From positions 248,001 to 312,000 of the forward strand of contig NZ_JANYGQ010000009.1 of the NCBI RefSeq assembly GCF_025359345.1: a stretch of DNA of 64,000 nt, given 5' to 3'. This DNA is from Mucilaginibacter sp. GTDB taxonomy: Bacteria > Bacteroidota > Bacteroidia > Sphingobacteriales > Sphingobacteriaceae. Shown one piece after another: positions 1 to 9,126 of the stretch. Positions within the stretch are counted from its first letter, which is position 1. Every line of letters begins with the position of its first letter. The translations under genes and the position numbers were made by a program. The notes beneath the pieces were generated by a model. That model did no database searches. It had not been told where the DNA came from and worked only from the letters and a program-made list of their open reading frames with translations.

Positions 1-1
1 C

Positions 2-1795
2 TGGAGAGGCTATACCACCTGGACCACCAATGGTAATACCGACATAAACGGTGCACCGGTAACCCTGGCACCTGCCAACCCGCTTGCCCGCTTAAACGAA
101 ACCGACAATACATCAACCTCGCGCCGCAGCATTGGCAACGTACAGTTCGATTACAAAATTCCTTTTGTACCGTTTCTGCGCGCCAACCTGAACTTAGGTT
201 ATGATTATGGCGAAACCTTTGGCCACAACAACGTAAAAGACAGCACCCAGTGGATTTATGTTCCCGTTGCATCTGGCGGACAAAGGGCAATGTATAACAC
301 TGTTAACCGTAACCAGCTGGCCGAGTTTTTCCTGAATTATAAAAGGAATTTAAAATCGATAGCGAGCACGGTTGATGTAACCGGTGGCTATGCCTACTCG
401 CATTTCTATACCGAAGGTGGTTCATCGTCGTATGATTACCACCAGACAACGCTGAACGCTGCTTCGGCCTACAAAACAGAATACTACCTGATATCATTTT
501 TCGGAAGAGCAAACTATACCTTTAAAGATAAATACTCACTTACCGTAACTGTAAGGGACGACGGTACTTCCAAGTTCTCACCAAAAAACCGTTTCGGCGT
601 ATTCCCGGCAGCTGCATTTGCGTGACGCTTAAAAGAGGAAGACTTTTTAAAGGGCAGCAATACCCTGTCTGATTTAAAGCTGCGCATTGGCTACGGTACA
701 ACCGGTCAGCAGGATTTAAATAACAATAACAACTATCCTTACCAGGCGCGCTTTAGCCGCAGTGATAACTCATCAAGGTATCAATTCGGCGACCAGTTTT
801 ACTATACCCAGCGCCCTGAAGGCTATGATGCAGGCATTAAATGGGAATCGACAACCACAAGCAATATCGGGCTTGATTTCGGTTTCCTTAACAACCGTTT
901 AACAGGTAGTATCGATGCTTATTATAAGAAAACATCGAACCTGCTGATTGTAACCAACGTGCCGGTATTGAGCAACTTCTCGTCGGTATTATTGCAAAAC
1001 GTTGGCGATATGGAAAATCGCGGTGCGGAGTTAAACCTGACCGGCGTCGCCATAGCAAGCCCTGATGTTAACTGGCAAATTGGCTACAACATATCGTACA
1101 ATAAAAACAAAGTAACCAGGCTGAACAACAGCAACGATCCTAACTTCATCAACACTAACCCATTCTCAGGCATAGCCGGAACAACATCGGGATTAATTCA
1201 GGCTGATAAGGTAGGTTACCCTATCAACTCGTTTTATGTTTTCCAGCAGATATATGACACCAATGGCAAACCTATTGAAAACGGTTATGTTGACCGCAAC
1301 AAAGACGGCCAGATAAACAGCGCCGATTTGTACCTCTACAAAAAACCGGACCCTACTGTGTTAATGGGCATCAACTCATCATTAAAGTATAAAAAGTTCG
1401 ATTTCAACTTTTCGGGCAGGCTGAGCCTGGGCAACTACAACTATAACAACGTAGCATCGGGCAGCACTTACCGTGGTTTGTACTCGTCGCTTGGTTATTT
1501 GGCTAACCAAACCAAAGCTGCTGAGGATACCAAATTTACCAACGCACTGCAAACCAACCTGTCTGACTATTATATCCAGAATGCATCGTTTTTCAGGATG
1601 GATTATATGAACGTAGGTTACACTTTCCCTAACTACGGCAGCAAAAACTTTAAGCTGCATGTTAGCGCAGGCGTGCAAAATGTATTTGTGATAACTGGCT
1701 ACAAAGGGCTCGACCCCGAAATAAGCGGCGGTTTGGATAATAACTTCTTCCCTCGGGCACGCATTTACCAGCTTGGTTTAAACTGTAATTTTTAA
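2..1795 (+). pseudogene. SusC/RagA-family TonB-dependent receptor, 5'-partial, interrupted by in-frame TGA
   Basis: This is the C-terminal part of an outer-membrane SusC-type receptor that would import oligosaccharides with the SusD lipoprotein encoded next. The reading frame is open from base 2, so the gene begins outside the window. It shows typical beta-barrel text: alternating aromatic strands, a SRRSIGNVQFDY stretch, a KYSLTVTVRDDGTSKF segment and a terminal strand ending in NCNF. At 623-625 the frame has TGA inside FPAAAFA(stop)RLKEEDFL, where family members normally have Trp (AAFAWRL), so one TGG to TGA change explains it. The same frame then stays open to the stop at 1793-1795. It is either a nonsense pseudogene or a base-call error. 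It lies 11 bases before susD, as expected for a susCD operon. Confidence 0.9.
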
Positions 1796-1806
1796 TAATA
1801 AAGATA

Positions 1807-3396
1807 ATGAAAGTACTTAAAGTATTAATACTACAGGCAATCATGATAGTTGTGTTTGCCACCTCGTGTACCAAAAAGCTGGACACGAAACCAATCGACC
1901 CACTGGTTACCACATCGGCGACATTGCTGGATAAGCCGGCAGCTTACAAAGAGTTTTTGGCCAAACTGTATGGCTCGTTAGCTTTGTCGGGCCAAAAGGG
2001 CCAGTTTGGTGCGCCAGAGATCCAGGCATCTGATGAGGGTACCACCTGCTTTTTACGCGAATACTGGGCAGCCCAGGAAGTAACGACTGACGAGTGCATC
2101 AACGCCTGGGGCGATGGCGGCCTGGTTGAGTACCACGGCGGCATATGGAGCGATAACAACCTGTATGTACAGCTGATGTACGAACGCTTGTTCATCAACA
2201 TTGCCTACACCAACGAGTACATTCGCGATGTAAACGCTAAGCTAGGCGGCTTGACCGGTCAGCTAAAAACAGATGCAACCGGTTATGTAGCCGAAGCACG
2301 TTTTTTAAGGGCATATTTTTACTATATCGCGATGGATTTGTACGGAAAAACACCGTTTGCCACCGAAACGGATTTGCCCGGCACATTTTTACCGAAGCAA
2401 ATATCGCGGGCCGATTTGTTTAAATATGTTGAATCGGAATTAATTGCAATCCAACCATTACTGCCCGAAACGAACGAGTACGCTCGTGCCAACAGGTTTA
2501 CCGACTATGCTTTAATGAGTAGGCTATACCTGAACGCGAAAGTGTTTACCGGCACCGACAGGAACACCGATTGCATTACTTATTGCAACAAAATTATCAG
2601 CGCAAACAAATACACGCTTAACCCGAGCTACAAAAACCTGTTTTTAACTGATAACAACACCCTTACCAATGAGATTATTATGCCAATTGCCGAAGACGGT
2701 GTGAACACCGAAAGTTATGGCGATATGACATTTGTTATCCACGCAGCAGTTGGTGGTTCGGAAGATGCTACCAATACCTTCGGCATTGCTTCAGGTGGCT
2801 GGGGTGGTAACAGGATGACAACCTCGTTTGTAAACAAAGTATTTGCCGACCCATCCGGCGCTACCGACAAAAGGGCCATATTTTACACTTCGGGCCAGGA
2901 CCTGAACATCAGCAACCCAACAGTATTTACCCAGGGCTACCTTAGCGCCAAGTTTAAAAACGTAAGCTCGGCCGGCGTGCGGGGTTCAAATGACACCTTC
3001 GTTGATACCGATTTCCCGTTGTTCAGGTTTGCTGAAATATACCTGAACTATGCAGAAGCCGTTGTACGCGGCGGTGCAGGCGGCGACGCAGGTACAGCGC
3101 TTACTTATATCAATGCACTAAGGCAACGTGCCTACGGCAACACCAATGGCAACATTAATGCCGGGCAGCTAAATCTTAGCTTTTTAATTGACGAGCGTGG
3201 CCGCGAACTATATTGGGAAGCATTCCGTCGTACAGATCTGATCCGCTTCGGCCTGTTTACCGGTGGCGATTACCTGTGGGATTTTAAAGGCGACATACAA
3301 GCAGGCCGGGCAACCGACGCACACTTAAACGTGTTCCCTATCCCCGCTTCCGATTTATTATTGAACGGTAACTTAACTCAAAACCAGGGCTATTAA
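1807..3396 (+). CDS. RagB/SusD-family nutrient-uptake outer membrane lipoprotein
   Basis: The product (529 aa) is the glycan-binding lid lipoprotein that pairs with the SusC receptor at the cell surface. The N-terminus is a lipoprotein signal (hydrophobic stretch, then ATSC with Cys near residue 21 followed by TKK). The middle has the TPR-like helical text of SusD (ARFLRAYFYYIAMDLYGKTPF, EYARANRFTDYALMSRLYLNAK). The C-terminus carries the usual INALRQRAYG and DERGRELYWEAFRRTDLIRFG motifs and ends NQGY, as most SusD proteins do. The length is normal for the family. It lies between SusC and a SusE-like gene in one run of genes. The substrate cannot be read from this protein alone; the amylase downstream suggests an alpha-glucan. 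Confidence 0.95.
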   Translation: MKVLKVLILQAIMIVVFATSCTKKLDTKPIDPLVTTSATLLDKPAAYKEFLAKLYGSLALSGQKGQFGAPEIQASDEGTTCFLREYWAAQEVTTDECINAWGDGGLVEYHGGIWSDNNLYVQLMYERLFINIAYTNEYIRDVNAKLGGLTGQLKTDATGYVAEARFLRAYFYYIAMDLYGKTPFATETDLPGTFLPKQISRADLFKYVESELIAIQPLLPETNEYARANRFTDYALMSRLYLNAKVFTGTDRNTDCITYCNKIISANKYTLNPSYKNLFLTDNNTLTNEIIMPIAEDGVNTESYGDMTFVIHAAVGGSEDATNTFGIASGGWGGNRMTTSFVNKVFADPSGATDKRAIFYTSGQDLNISNPTVFTQGYLSAKFKNVSSAGVRGSNDTFVDTDFPLFRFAEIYLNYAEAVVRGGAGGDAGTALTYINALRQRAYGNTNGNINAGQLNLSFLIDERGRELYWEAFRRTDLIRFGLFTGGDYLWDFKGDIQAGRATDAHLNVFPIPASDLLLNGNLTQNQGY

Positions 3397-3406
3397 AATC
3401 AACATC

Positions 3407-4456
3407 ATGAAAAAAATACTTTTAATTATAATGGCACTGACCATCGGGATGTTGTCGGCCTGCAAAAAAGAGGCGCTGGTAACCGTGTCGTCGAACATCG
3501 GCGCACCGGTGCTGAAAAATCCTGCGGATGGTACTTCGATAGCAGTTACAGCGGCAGACTCGAACCAAATGTTAACTACTAAATGGCAGAAAGCAGATTA
3601 TGGCGTTAGCGCAGTGATCAGCTACTTTGTACAGGTAGCGCCAACCGGCAACAACTTTAAAACCAAAATCGTAATTGGCGCAACCACTGCCGATTCGCTG
3701 CAAATAACCTACGGCGGCTTAAATAACCGGCTGATTAACCAGTTGCACCTGCCTGCCAACTCAGCCTCGACGATCGAGGTGCGTACCGGTGCGGCTATTT
3801 ACGGCAAAGATTCGGTTTTTTCAAAATCGGTTAAGTTAACGGTTACCACCTTTAAAGTACTGGCTCCCGATAAGCTTTCGGTACCCGGCGCCTACCAGGG
3901 CTGGAACCCGGGCGCAGCCTTGACCATACCGGCGGTTACCACCTTTACCTACGAAGGCTATATTTATATGAACGTTGGCGATTACTTTAAATTTACCAGC
4001 GCACCCGATTGGGACCACATTAATTATGGCGATGCGGGCGGCGGCAAACTAAGCACAGATGGCGCAGCAGCAGGCTTAAAAGTCGACGCACCGGGCGTAT
4101 ATAAGTTGAATGCAGATATTCAAGCGCTTACTTACTCAGCTACGCTGATAAATAGCATAGGTATTATCGGCACCGCTACCCCGCATGGATGGGATGCATC
4201 AACCGCAATGACTTATGATGTGGCGACCAATAAATATAGCATTAAGCTGAACCTGGTACCGGGCGCGCTAAAATTCCGCGCTAACGATGCCTGGGATATC
4301 AACTATGGCCCTGCCGATGCAAATTCATTAATCGGTAAGCTTATTTTTAACGACCCGGGAGCAGTTACCATTAACGATGCAGGTAACTACACCGTTACGC
4401 TGGACATGAGCCAGACTAACCCAAAATATTACGCTTATACTATAGTTAAAAACTAA
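3407..4456 (+). CDS. SusE/SusF-like starch-binding outer membrane lipoprotein
   Basis: The product is a 349-aa surface lipoprotein (MKKILLIIMALTIGMLSAC, lipobox Cys at residue 19). The first ~150 residues look like the SusE N-terminal Ig-like domain (VLKNPADGTSIAVT, TTKWQKADYG, SYFVQVAPTGNNF). Two CBM-like modules follow, at about residues 155-245 and 248-348. Each has the aromatic Gly-Trp pattern of SusE/F starch-binding modules (PGAYQGWNPG, TPHGWDASTAM, FRANDAWDINYG). It starts 10 bases after susD and ends just before a strong hairpin, so it is probably the last gene of the susCDE transcript. Its likely role is holding starch-like oligosaccharides for the receptor. Starch specificity is inferred from family and context. 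Confidence 0.88.
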   Translation: MKKILLIIMALTIGMLSACKKEALVTVSSNIGAPVLKNPADGTSIAVTAADSNQMLTTKWQKADYGVSAVISYFVQVAPTGNNFKTKIVIGATTADSLQITYGGLNNRLINQLHLPANSASTIEVRTGAAIYGKDSVFSKSVKLTVTTFKVLAPDKLSVPGAYQGWNPGAALTIPAVTTFTYEGYIYMNVGDYFKFTSAPDWDHINYGDAGGGKLSTDGAAAGLKVDAPGVYKLNADIQALTYSATLINSIGIIGTATPHGWDASTAMTYDVATNKYSIKLNLVPGALKFRANDAWDINYGPADANSLIGKLIFNDPGAVTINDAGNYTVTLDMSQTNPKYYAYTIVKN

Positions 4457-4460
4457 TTTA

Positions 4461-4498
4461 AAACAGCCGCCGGCAATCGGTACGGCCGGCGGCTGTTT
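4461..4498 (+). terminator. Rho-independent terminator-like hairpin after the susCDE genes
   Basis: A perfect 14-bp inverted repeat (AAACAGCCGCCGGC at 4461-4474 and its complement at 4485-4498) has a 10-base loop and begins 5 bases after the SusE stop codon. The stem is GC-rich, with A and T runs at its outer ends. There is no long T tract, so it could attenuate or stabilise the mRNA end rather than fully terminate before the amylase gene. Confidence 0.7.
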
Positions 4499-4654
4499 CC
4501 ATACACACTTAAATAATTAGACATTTTGGGCAGATGCCCGGTTCACTGTTTATTTAAAACAGGCAATGCTATAATCCAGTAAAATGCCGGTATTTTTGAG
4601 GTAGATAATAAAAAAACAGGGTAGCATTTAATTAAGAAAAAAAGGAAAGTGAGT

Positions 4655-6073
4655 ATGAAAATTTACAATTTAAAATTCCAAATGAACAGTTTACTAATAA
4701 TACTATTATCGGCCTTTTTGGGGACGGGCTGCGGTAAAAAAGCAGTTACCCCAACCAAGCCCGATACCATTGCTACCAAACCTGTTGACACTTATAAAGA
4801 CCCTGCGGCCTACGGCACACCATTTACAGGCGTACCAGATTCCAAGGATATTGTAATGTACGAGGTTAACCTACGCTCATTCAGCGCAACACACAACTTT
4901 GCAGGCGTGCTTGCCAGGCTCGATTCAATAAAAGCGCTTGGCGTTAATACCGTTTGGTTGATGCCTACGTACCCGGTAGGTGTACTAAAATCAGCGGGGG
5001 GCCTTGGTTCGCCTTATGCTGTTAAAGATTACAATGCCGTAAACAGCGAATTTGGGAACCTCGACGACCTGCGTAATCTTGTAACCGAAGCCCACAACCG
5101 CAATATGGCCGTAATACTTGATTGGGTAGCCGACCATACAAGCTGGGATAACGCCTGGATAAACAACAAATCGTGGTATAAACAGGATGGAGCGGGTAAT
5201 ATTATAAGTCCGCCGGGAACAGGCTGGAATGATGTGGCCGCATTGGATTATAACAGCAGTGCGATGCGTACTGCCATGATACGCGCCATGAAGTTTTGGG
5301 TATTAACCGCCAATATTGACGGTTACCGTTGCGACGCCGTGGATTTTGTACCGGATGATTTTTGGAAACAAACGATTGATACGTTACATAAGTTTACCAA
5401 CCGTAAACTGGTGTTACTTGCCGAGGGCGTAAAAACCAGCATGTTTAACAGCGGTTTCCAAATGACTTATGCCTTTGATTTTTATGGCACGCTGAAAGGA
5501 GTTTTTGCCGGTACGCAAGCACCTAGCGCATTGTTTACAAGCAATACAAATGAAAATAACACATTAGCAGCGGGTGGATTTAAGTTAAGGTACAGCACCA
5601 ATCACGATGTAACATCGAGCGATGGCGCCACGGTGACCGTTTACAAGGGTAAACAGGGCGCGCTTGCTGCTTATGTGCTGGCCGCCTATATGAACGGAAT
5701 ACCATTGCTTTATACAGGTCAGGAAGTCGGCAGCCCTAAACAGTTAAGCATTTTTAGTAACGACGCCATCGACTGGAGCACCAACCCCGACATGACGGCT
5801 GCTTACAAAAAGATAATAGCATTCAGAACTGCACACGAAGCCATTAAAACCGGGACATTAACGCCTTATAACGACACCAACGTCATCGCTTTTGAAAAGA
5901 AAGCCGGGACTGATGATGTGCTGATATTAGTGAATGCCAAAAACGGTGTAAATGACTTTACCGTTCCCGCAGCCATACAAGGCGCATGGACAAACGGAAT
6001 TACAAATGCAAGTGCCACATTAGGCGCAAAGGTTACTTTGCAACCTTATGAGTATATGATATTAAAGAAATAA
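4655..6073 (+). CDS. GH13 alpha-amylase-family glycosidase, lipoprotein
   Basis: A lipid-anchored GH13 enzyme of about 472 aa that would cleave alpha-glucans in step with the upstream SusCDE proteins. All conserved GH13 regions are present: region I VILDWVADHTS; region II DGYRCDAVDFVP with the nucleophile Asp near residue 227; the acid/base Glu in LLAEGVK near 257; and region IV TNHD with Asp near 318. A short beta-sandwich C domain follows the barrel. The N-terminus contains LLSAFLGTGCGKK, a lipobox. Possible starts are GTG 4649, ATG 4655 (chosen, with AAAGGAAAG before it) and ATG 4682, which would give the most compact signal peptide. The 180-base gap and hairpin before it suggest separate or attenuated expression. 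Confidence 0.93.
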   Translation: MKIYNLKFQMNSLLIILLSAFLGTGCGKKAVTPTKPDTIATKPVDTYKDPAAYGTPFTGVPDSKDIVMYEVNLRSFSATHNFAGVLARLDSIKALGVNTVWLMPTYPVGVLKSAGGLGSPYAVKDYNAVNSEFGNLDDLRNLVTEAHNRNMAVILDWVADHTSWDNAWINNKSWYKQDGAGNIISPPGTGWNDVAALDYNSSAMRTAMIRAMKFWVLTANIDGYRCDAVDFVPDDFWKQTIDTLHKFTNRKLVLLAEGVKTSMFNSGFQMTYAFDFYGTLKGVFAGTQAPSALFTSNTNENNTLAAGGFKLRYSTNHDVTSSDGATVTVYKGKQGALAAYVLAAYMNGIPLLYTGQEVGSPKQLSIFSNDAIDWSTNPDMTAAYKKIIAFRTAHEAIKTGTLTPYNDTNVIAFEKKAGTDDVLILVNAKNGVNDFTVPAAIQGAWTNGITNASATLGAKVTLQPYEYMILKK

Positions 6074-6283
6074 TTTGAAGATGTGGTGATTTGAAAATTT
6101 GAAGATGCCCCGAAAAGCACTAATGACTAATGATCACTGACTAACAATAAAGATTTTTTCTCTTCGTACAATTGGTTTACAAGGGGCGGGAGCCCTCCCG
6201 CTTCCTTGTATTAATTAATTTAAAAATCAAACCATTTCAATAACAATTCCGTCACTACTGATGACATTAAACATAACGTAAAA

Positions 6284-6396
6284 AAAAATCATGTCATTTC
6301 GAGCGACAGCGAGAAAACTTCTGCTCTTGACATTCCCGCGGGAATAGCGGGTGTACAAGTTTTCTCCTCGTTCCTCGTCGAAATGACATGATTTTT
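6284..6396. repeat. Dispersed inverted repeat, GTCATTTCGAG variant (copy A)
   Basis: The two ends are long, nearly perfect complements: AAAAATCATGTCATTTCGAG on the left and the complement ending CGAAATGACATGATTTTT on the right, continuing into GAGAAAACTT/AAGTTTTCTC. The centre contains a small CCCGCGGG palindrome. It resembles the GTCATTGCGAG family found at 10.06, 35.48, 52.40, 60.74 and 62.35 kb but has TTTCGA in place of TTGCGA. It fills most of the 349-base spacer between the amylase and helicase genes; otherwise that spacer holds only short A/T-rich text. Confidence 0.8.
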
Positions 6397-6422
6397 AGAA
6401 AGAAGTTAAATCGGTGAAATCA

Positions 6423-8315
6423 TCAAATAAACTCCCACGCGCTCTTATATCCCCCTACCCCTTCAGCATATTTAATCAAATCCCCATAAAAAGGAAAATT
6501 ACCCAGCGTTGAGCTATCTCCAATAATAACCAGTTTCTTTTTTGCGCGGGTAATGGCTACATTCATCCGGCGGATATCCGCAAGGAAACCGATGTCACCA
6601 CTCGTATTGCTGCGCGTCATGCTGATATAAACTACATCCCGCTCCTGTCCCTGGAAACTGTCGATGGTGTTAACCGATATTTTATCAGCATGGGCTTGTA
6701 ATACTTCAGAGCTTAACAACAGCTCCTGCAAAATGCGTATCTGTTCTTTATAGGGTGATATTACCGCAATGGTTGGAAAACCTGCTGCATCTGCCTGCAA
6801 TGATTCTGCCAGTTGCGTTAAGTGCCTTATTAAAAATGCCGCTTCCTCCGGGTTTACCGAACTTGTACCTTCCAGTTTTTCGTCAAAACCGCAGCCGGCT
6901 GTATCAATAAACGTAAAAGGCAAGTCGCCGGGAATTAATAACCGGTGAGCAACGGATTCATGCGCCATCAGCCTGTCGCCGTAAAACTCTTTTGATGAAA
7001 AGCCCATGATAGTTTCGTTCATCCGGTATTGCTCCTCAAGCAGTGTTACTGCTTCGGGGTGCAGGGCAACGCACTTTTCCAGTAAAGTGGTGCTTAGCCC
7101 GGCACGTGCGGCCTCGTTCGATTTGATGGTGGGTGCCAGTTGCAGGTGGTCACCGGCCATAATTAGCTTTTGGGCTTTCAATATCGGTATCCAGCAGGCG
7201 GGTTCAAGTGCCTGGCCGGCTTCATCAATTACGACGGTATTAAACTTTACATTGCGGACGGTGTAATGGTTTGAGCCGACCAGCGTGGCTGTAATAACCT
7301 GCGCTTTGGCAACCAAATCGTCGATGATAAATTGCTCGGTTTTATCAACCTCGCGCATAATTTTGTGGGCCTCATCAAACAAGGCCTTACGCTGGTCGCG
7401 TTCTGCTTTGCCAAAGCTGCGCTTGTATTTATGGGCCATGTTTTTGTATTCGGACGCCTGTTTTTTGAGCTTCTTTACATCTTTCACGTAGCTGTGCTCC
7501 GCCATTTTGCTGTCAAGGGTTAACGACATCAGCCTTTCAGATACCCGCGCCGGGTTCCCTATACGCAAAACATTCAAACCCTCCAGGCTTAATTTTTCGC
7601 TCAGTAAATCAACAGCGGTATTGCTCGGCGCCACCACCAGTATTTGTTCTTTATTTTGGGCGATGAGCGCTTTAATGGCCTGCACCAAAGTAGTAGTTTT
7701 TCCCGTTCCCGGCGGACCGTGAACGATAGCCAAATCCTGTGCCGCCAATATATTTTGAACCGCTTGTTGCTGCGAGGAATTTAATCCCGGAAAGGATGGA
7801 TATTGATTTTGACGGCTGAACACCGGGGCCGATTCGCCCGTTAATATATTTACCAGCCTGCCTTCCGGCTTTTCTTTTACTGCCGATGCCTGTTTAACGG
7901 CATTCTGCATTTCATCGTAGCTGTTGTTATCAAAAAGCAGCTCGATGCCCAGTTTGCCATCACGGCTCCAATCAGGCAGTTCTTCCGTAAACAACGTAAT
8001 TTTTAAACGATTGCCGCCCTGGTAGGTAACTGTACCTTCAACGCGGTCTTTCTTCGGGTCGTGGTTGGTAAACAATACGGCTGGCGACCCAAATCTGAAC
8101 TGGTGTGAAATATCATGATGTGTAGTGCGCTCCACCTCAACGGTTAAATAATCGCCACGACTGGGTTCAGTCCCGCGTATGGCTATAGGATACCAGGTGA
8201 GGCCGTTTGCCCGGCGGTCGGCTACAGACGATGTTTCGGTAAGTTTTAAATAAGAATTGCGGTCTTCCTCGCGCTCGATCTTTAACAAATCAAGCAGCTT
8301 TTTAAAATAAGGCAT
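6423..8315 (-). CDS. Superfamily 1 UPF1/IGHMBP2-like helicase
   Basis: The product (about 630 aa) is an ATP-dependent DNA/RNA helicase of the SF1 UPF1-like group. Visible motifs are Walker A HGPPGTGKTT near residue 200, the DEAGQ motif II (VVIDEAGQALEPACW), motif III AGDHLQLAPT, an EEQYRM motif, motif V DSFQGQERDVVY and motif VI NVAITRAKKKL. The first ~190 residues form the beta-barrel-like stalk region typical of SMUBP2 relatives (YPIAIRGTEPSRGDYLTVEVERT). An ATG at 8315 (MPYFKKLLDLLK) is preferred over an upstream TTG at 8321. The gene stands alone on this strand. The family is common in Bacteroidota; the substrate is unknown. Confidence 0.93.
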   Translation of the reverse strand: MPYFKKLLDLLKIEREEDRNSYLKLTETSSVADRRANGLTWYPIAIRGTEPSRGDYLTVEVERTTHHDISHQFRFGSPAVLFTNHDPKKDRVEGTVTYQGGNRLKITLFTEELPDWSRDGKLGIELLFDNNSYDEMQNAVKQASAVKEKPEGRLVNILTGESAPVFSRQNQYPSFPGLNSSQQQAVQNILAAQDLAIVHGPPGTGKTTTLVQAIKALIAQNKEQILVVAPSNTAVDLLSEKLSLEGLNVLRIGNPARVSERLMSLTLDSKMAEHSYVKDVKKLKKQASEYKNMAHKYKRSFGKAERDQRKALFDEAHKIMREVDKTEQFIIDDLVAKAQVITATLVGSNHYTVRNVKFNTVVIDEAGQALEPACWIPILKAQKLIMAGDHLQLAPTIKSNEAARAGLSTTLLEKCVALHPEAVTLLEEQYRMNETIMGFSSKEFYGDRLMAHESVAHRLLIPGDLPFTFIDTAGCGFDEKLEGTSSVNPEEAAFLIRHLTQLAESLQADAAGFPTIAVISPYKEQIRILQELLLSSEVLQAHADKISVNTIDSFQGQERDVVYISMTRSNTSGDIGFLADIRRMNVAITRAKKKLVIIGDSSTLGNFPFYGDLIKYAEGVGGYKSAWEFI

Positions 8316-8374
8316 GTGCAAAGATGGGAGAAATTTTTTGAAGGATAGATAGTGGCTAACGGCGCGCTGGCTTT

Positions 8375-8456
8375 AATGTCCGCCGGAGTGGACTCACCCG
8401 GACATTGCTTCGCTCGTCCTGCCCTCTCTACGGCAAGCCGTAAAGAGGGCGGCGGA
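8375..8456 (+). repeat. Left inverted repeat (arm type 1) of the DUF559 element
   Basis: The arm begins AATGTCCGCCGGAGTGGACT and passes through the type 1 middle (GGACATTGCTTCGCTCGTCC). It ends in a near-perfect hairpin whose stems are CCCTCTCTACGGC and GCCGTAAAGAGGG. It stops only 8 bases before the end of the nuclease gene. Confidence 0.85.
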
Positions 8457-8464
8457 ATTATAAT

Positions 8465-8821
8465 TTATAAATACTCTTTGATTTTTCGTAAAACATCCTG
8501 GAGATCAATTAAAACTTCTTCATTTTGGAATCGCAACGTAGTTAGCCCCAAGCCCAGCAATACTTCATCCCGATTTTTATCAAAATCCTTTTTATAAAGA
8601 TGTACAGGGCCGTCGGCTTCGATAACCAATTTCGCTTTATGGCAATAAAAATCGGGGATATAATATGAGTTCCTGCCAAACGCATTAATAACAAAAATTG
8701 GATGTTGCCGCAGGAATTTGTAGTTCGAAAATTTCCTGTTTCTAAGATGTTCCCACAAAACTCTTTCGGCGACGGTTTCCCGTTGCCTCAATTCACGACA
8801 CAGTTCGATTATAGACGCCAT
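8465..8821 (-). CDS. DUF559 endonuclease-domain protein (Vsr-like PD-(D/E)XK fold)
   Basis: A 118-aa protein of the DUF559 family, related to very-short-patch-repair (Vsr) nucleases. The family signature is complete: an N-terminal helix region ELRQRETVAERVLWEHLRNR, then FLRQHPI, then the catalytic segment YYIPDFYCHKAKLVIEADG. This gives candidate metal-binding residues Asp57, Glu68 and Asp70, with His74 after them. Family members usually read VDFYCP and VEVDGGQH, so PDFYCH and IEADGPVH are mild variants. The length is full for a stand-alone DUF559 protein. A good promoter lies just upstream, inside the flanking repeats. The gene has no partner. Nuclease function is inferred from family; a role in moving the enclosing element is speculation. 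Confidence 0.9.
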   Translation of the reverse strand: MASIIELCRELRQRETVAERVLWEHLRNRKFSNYKFLRQHPIFVINAFGRNSYYIPDFYCHKAKLVIEADGPVHLYKKDFDKNRDEVLLGLGLTTLRFQNEEVLIDLQDVLRKIKEYL

Positions 8822-8825
8822 AACC

Positions 8826-8857
8826 GAAAAGTAAATAAATCTTTATTTATCGCAAAA
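8826..8857 (-). promoter_or_regulatory. Bacteroidota-type promoter for the DUF559 gene
   Basis: On the minus strand TTTTG (complement of 8853-8857) is followed after 19 bases by TACTTTTC (complement of 8826-8833). This is close to the TTTG ... TAnnTTTG consensus, with one mismatch. The -7 element ends 4 bases before the ATG, implying a leaderless or nearly leaderless transcript. The promoter lies inside the inverted repeats, so it would travel with the gene. Confidence 0.5.
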
Positions 8858-8883
8858 CTCAAGTAGAATTTAAAAACAGAAAA

Positions 8884-8965
8884 TCCCCCGCCCTCTTTAC
8901 GGCTTGCCGTAGAGAGAGCAGCTCCAGCGAAGCGTCGAGCGGGTGAGTCCACTCCGGCGGACATT
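8884..8965 (-). repeat. Right inverted repeat (arm type 2) of the DUF559 element
   Basis: Read on the minus strand, this arm starts AATGTCCGCCGGAGTGGACT like the left arm and carries the type 2 middle (CTCGACGCTTCGCTGGAGCT). It ends in the same CTCTACGGC/GCCGTAAAGAGGG hairpin. The rest of the 305-base spacer (8966-9126) has no gene or clear signal. Confidence 0.85.
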
Positions 8966-9126
8966 CACGCTAATCACCTGCGCAAGTGCATTCACTACAT
9001 ACCTCATTTATACTACATATGTATTATTGCCAATCCACTAAAACACAGGCATTTTTACATCAACGGCCCAACAATAAAAAACAACCACGGGCCATACAAA
9101 TTAATTGACCCTAAAAATCAACCACG

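Larger units (their letters stand above)
8375..8965 (-). mobile_element. Candidate minimal mobile element: DUF559 nuclease gene between 82-bp inverted repeats
   Basis: Two inverted arms of 82 bp each (8375-8456 and 8884-8965) enclose one gene, on the minus strand, and its promoter. The outer ~25 bases (AATGTCCGCCGGAGTGGACT onward) and the inner ~30 bases are nearly identical between arms. The middle differs: the left arm reads GGACATTGCTTCGCTCGTCC and the right arm CTCGACGCTTCGCTGGAGCT, so the element has distinguishable ends. Each arm ends inwards in a hairpin (CCCTCTCTACGGC/GCCGTAAAGAGGG). The same two arm types recur without the gene at 28136-28322. No target duplication is evident. Mobility is inferred; alternatively, two independent repeats may flank the gene by chance. 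Confidence 0.6.

Noticed and set aside
6074..6283. A small RNA or gene in the spacer after the amylase
   Set aside because: Only short A/T-rich repeats and a GGGAGCCCTCCC palindrome are present; no promoter or conserved structure was seen.
8352..8597. Plus-strand frame reading MSAGVDSPGHCFARPALSTASRKEG, and similar frames at 28.04-28.36 kb
   Set aside because: These are translations of the inverted repeat arms in different frames, not genes.
8375..8965. Target-site duplication for the DUF559 element
   Set aside because: The flanks (GGCTTT before, CACGCT after) show no convincing direct repeat; the same is true for 28136-28322.
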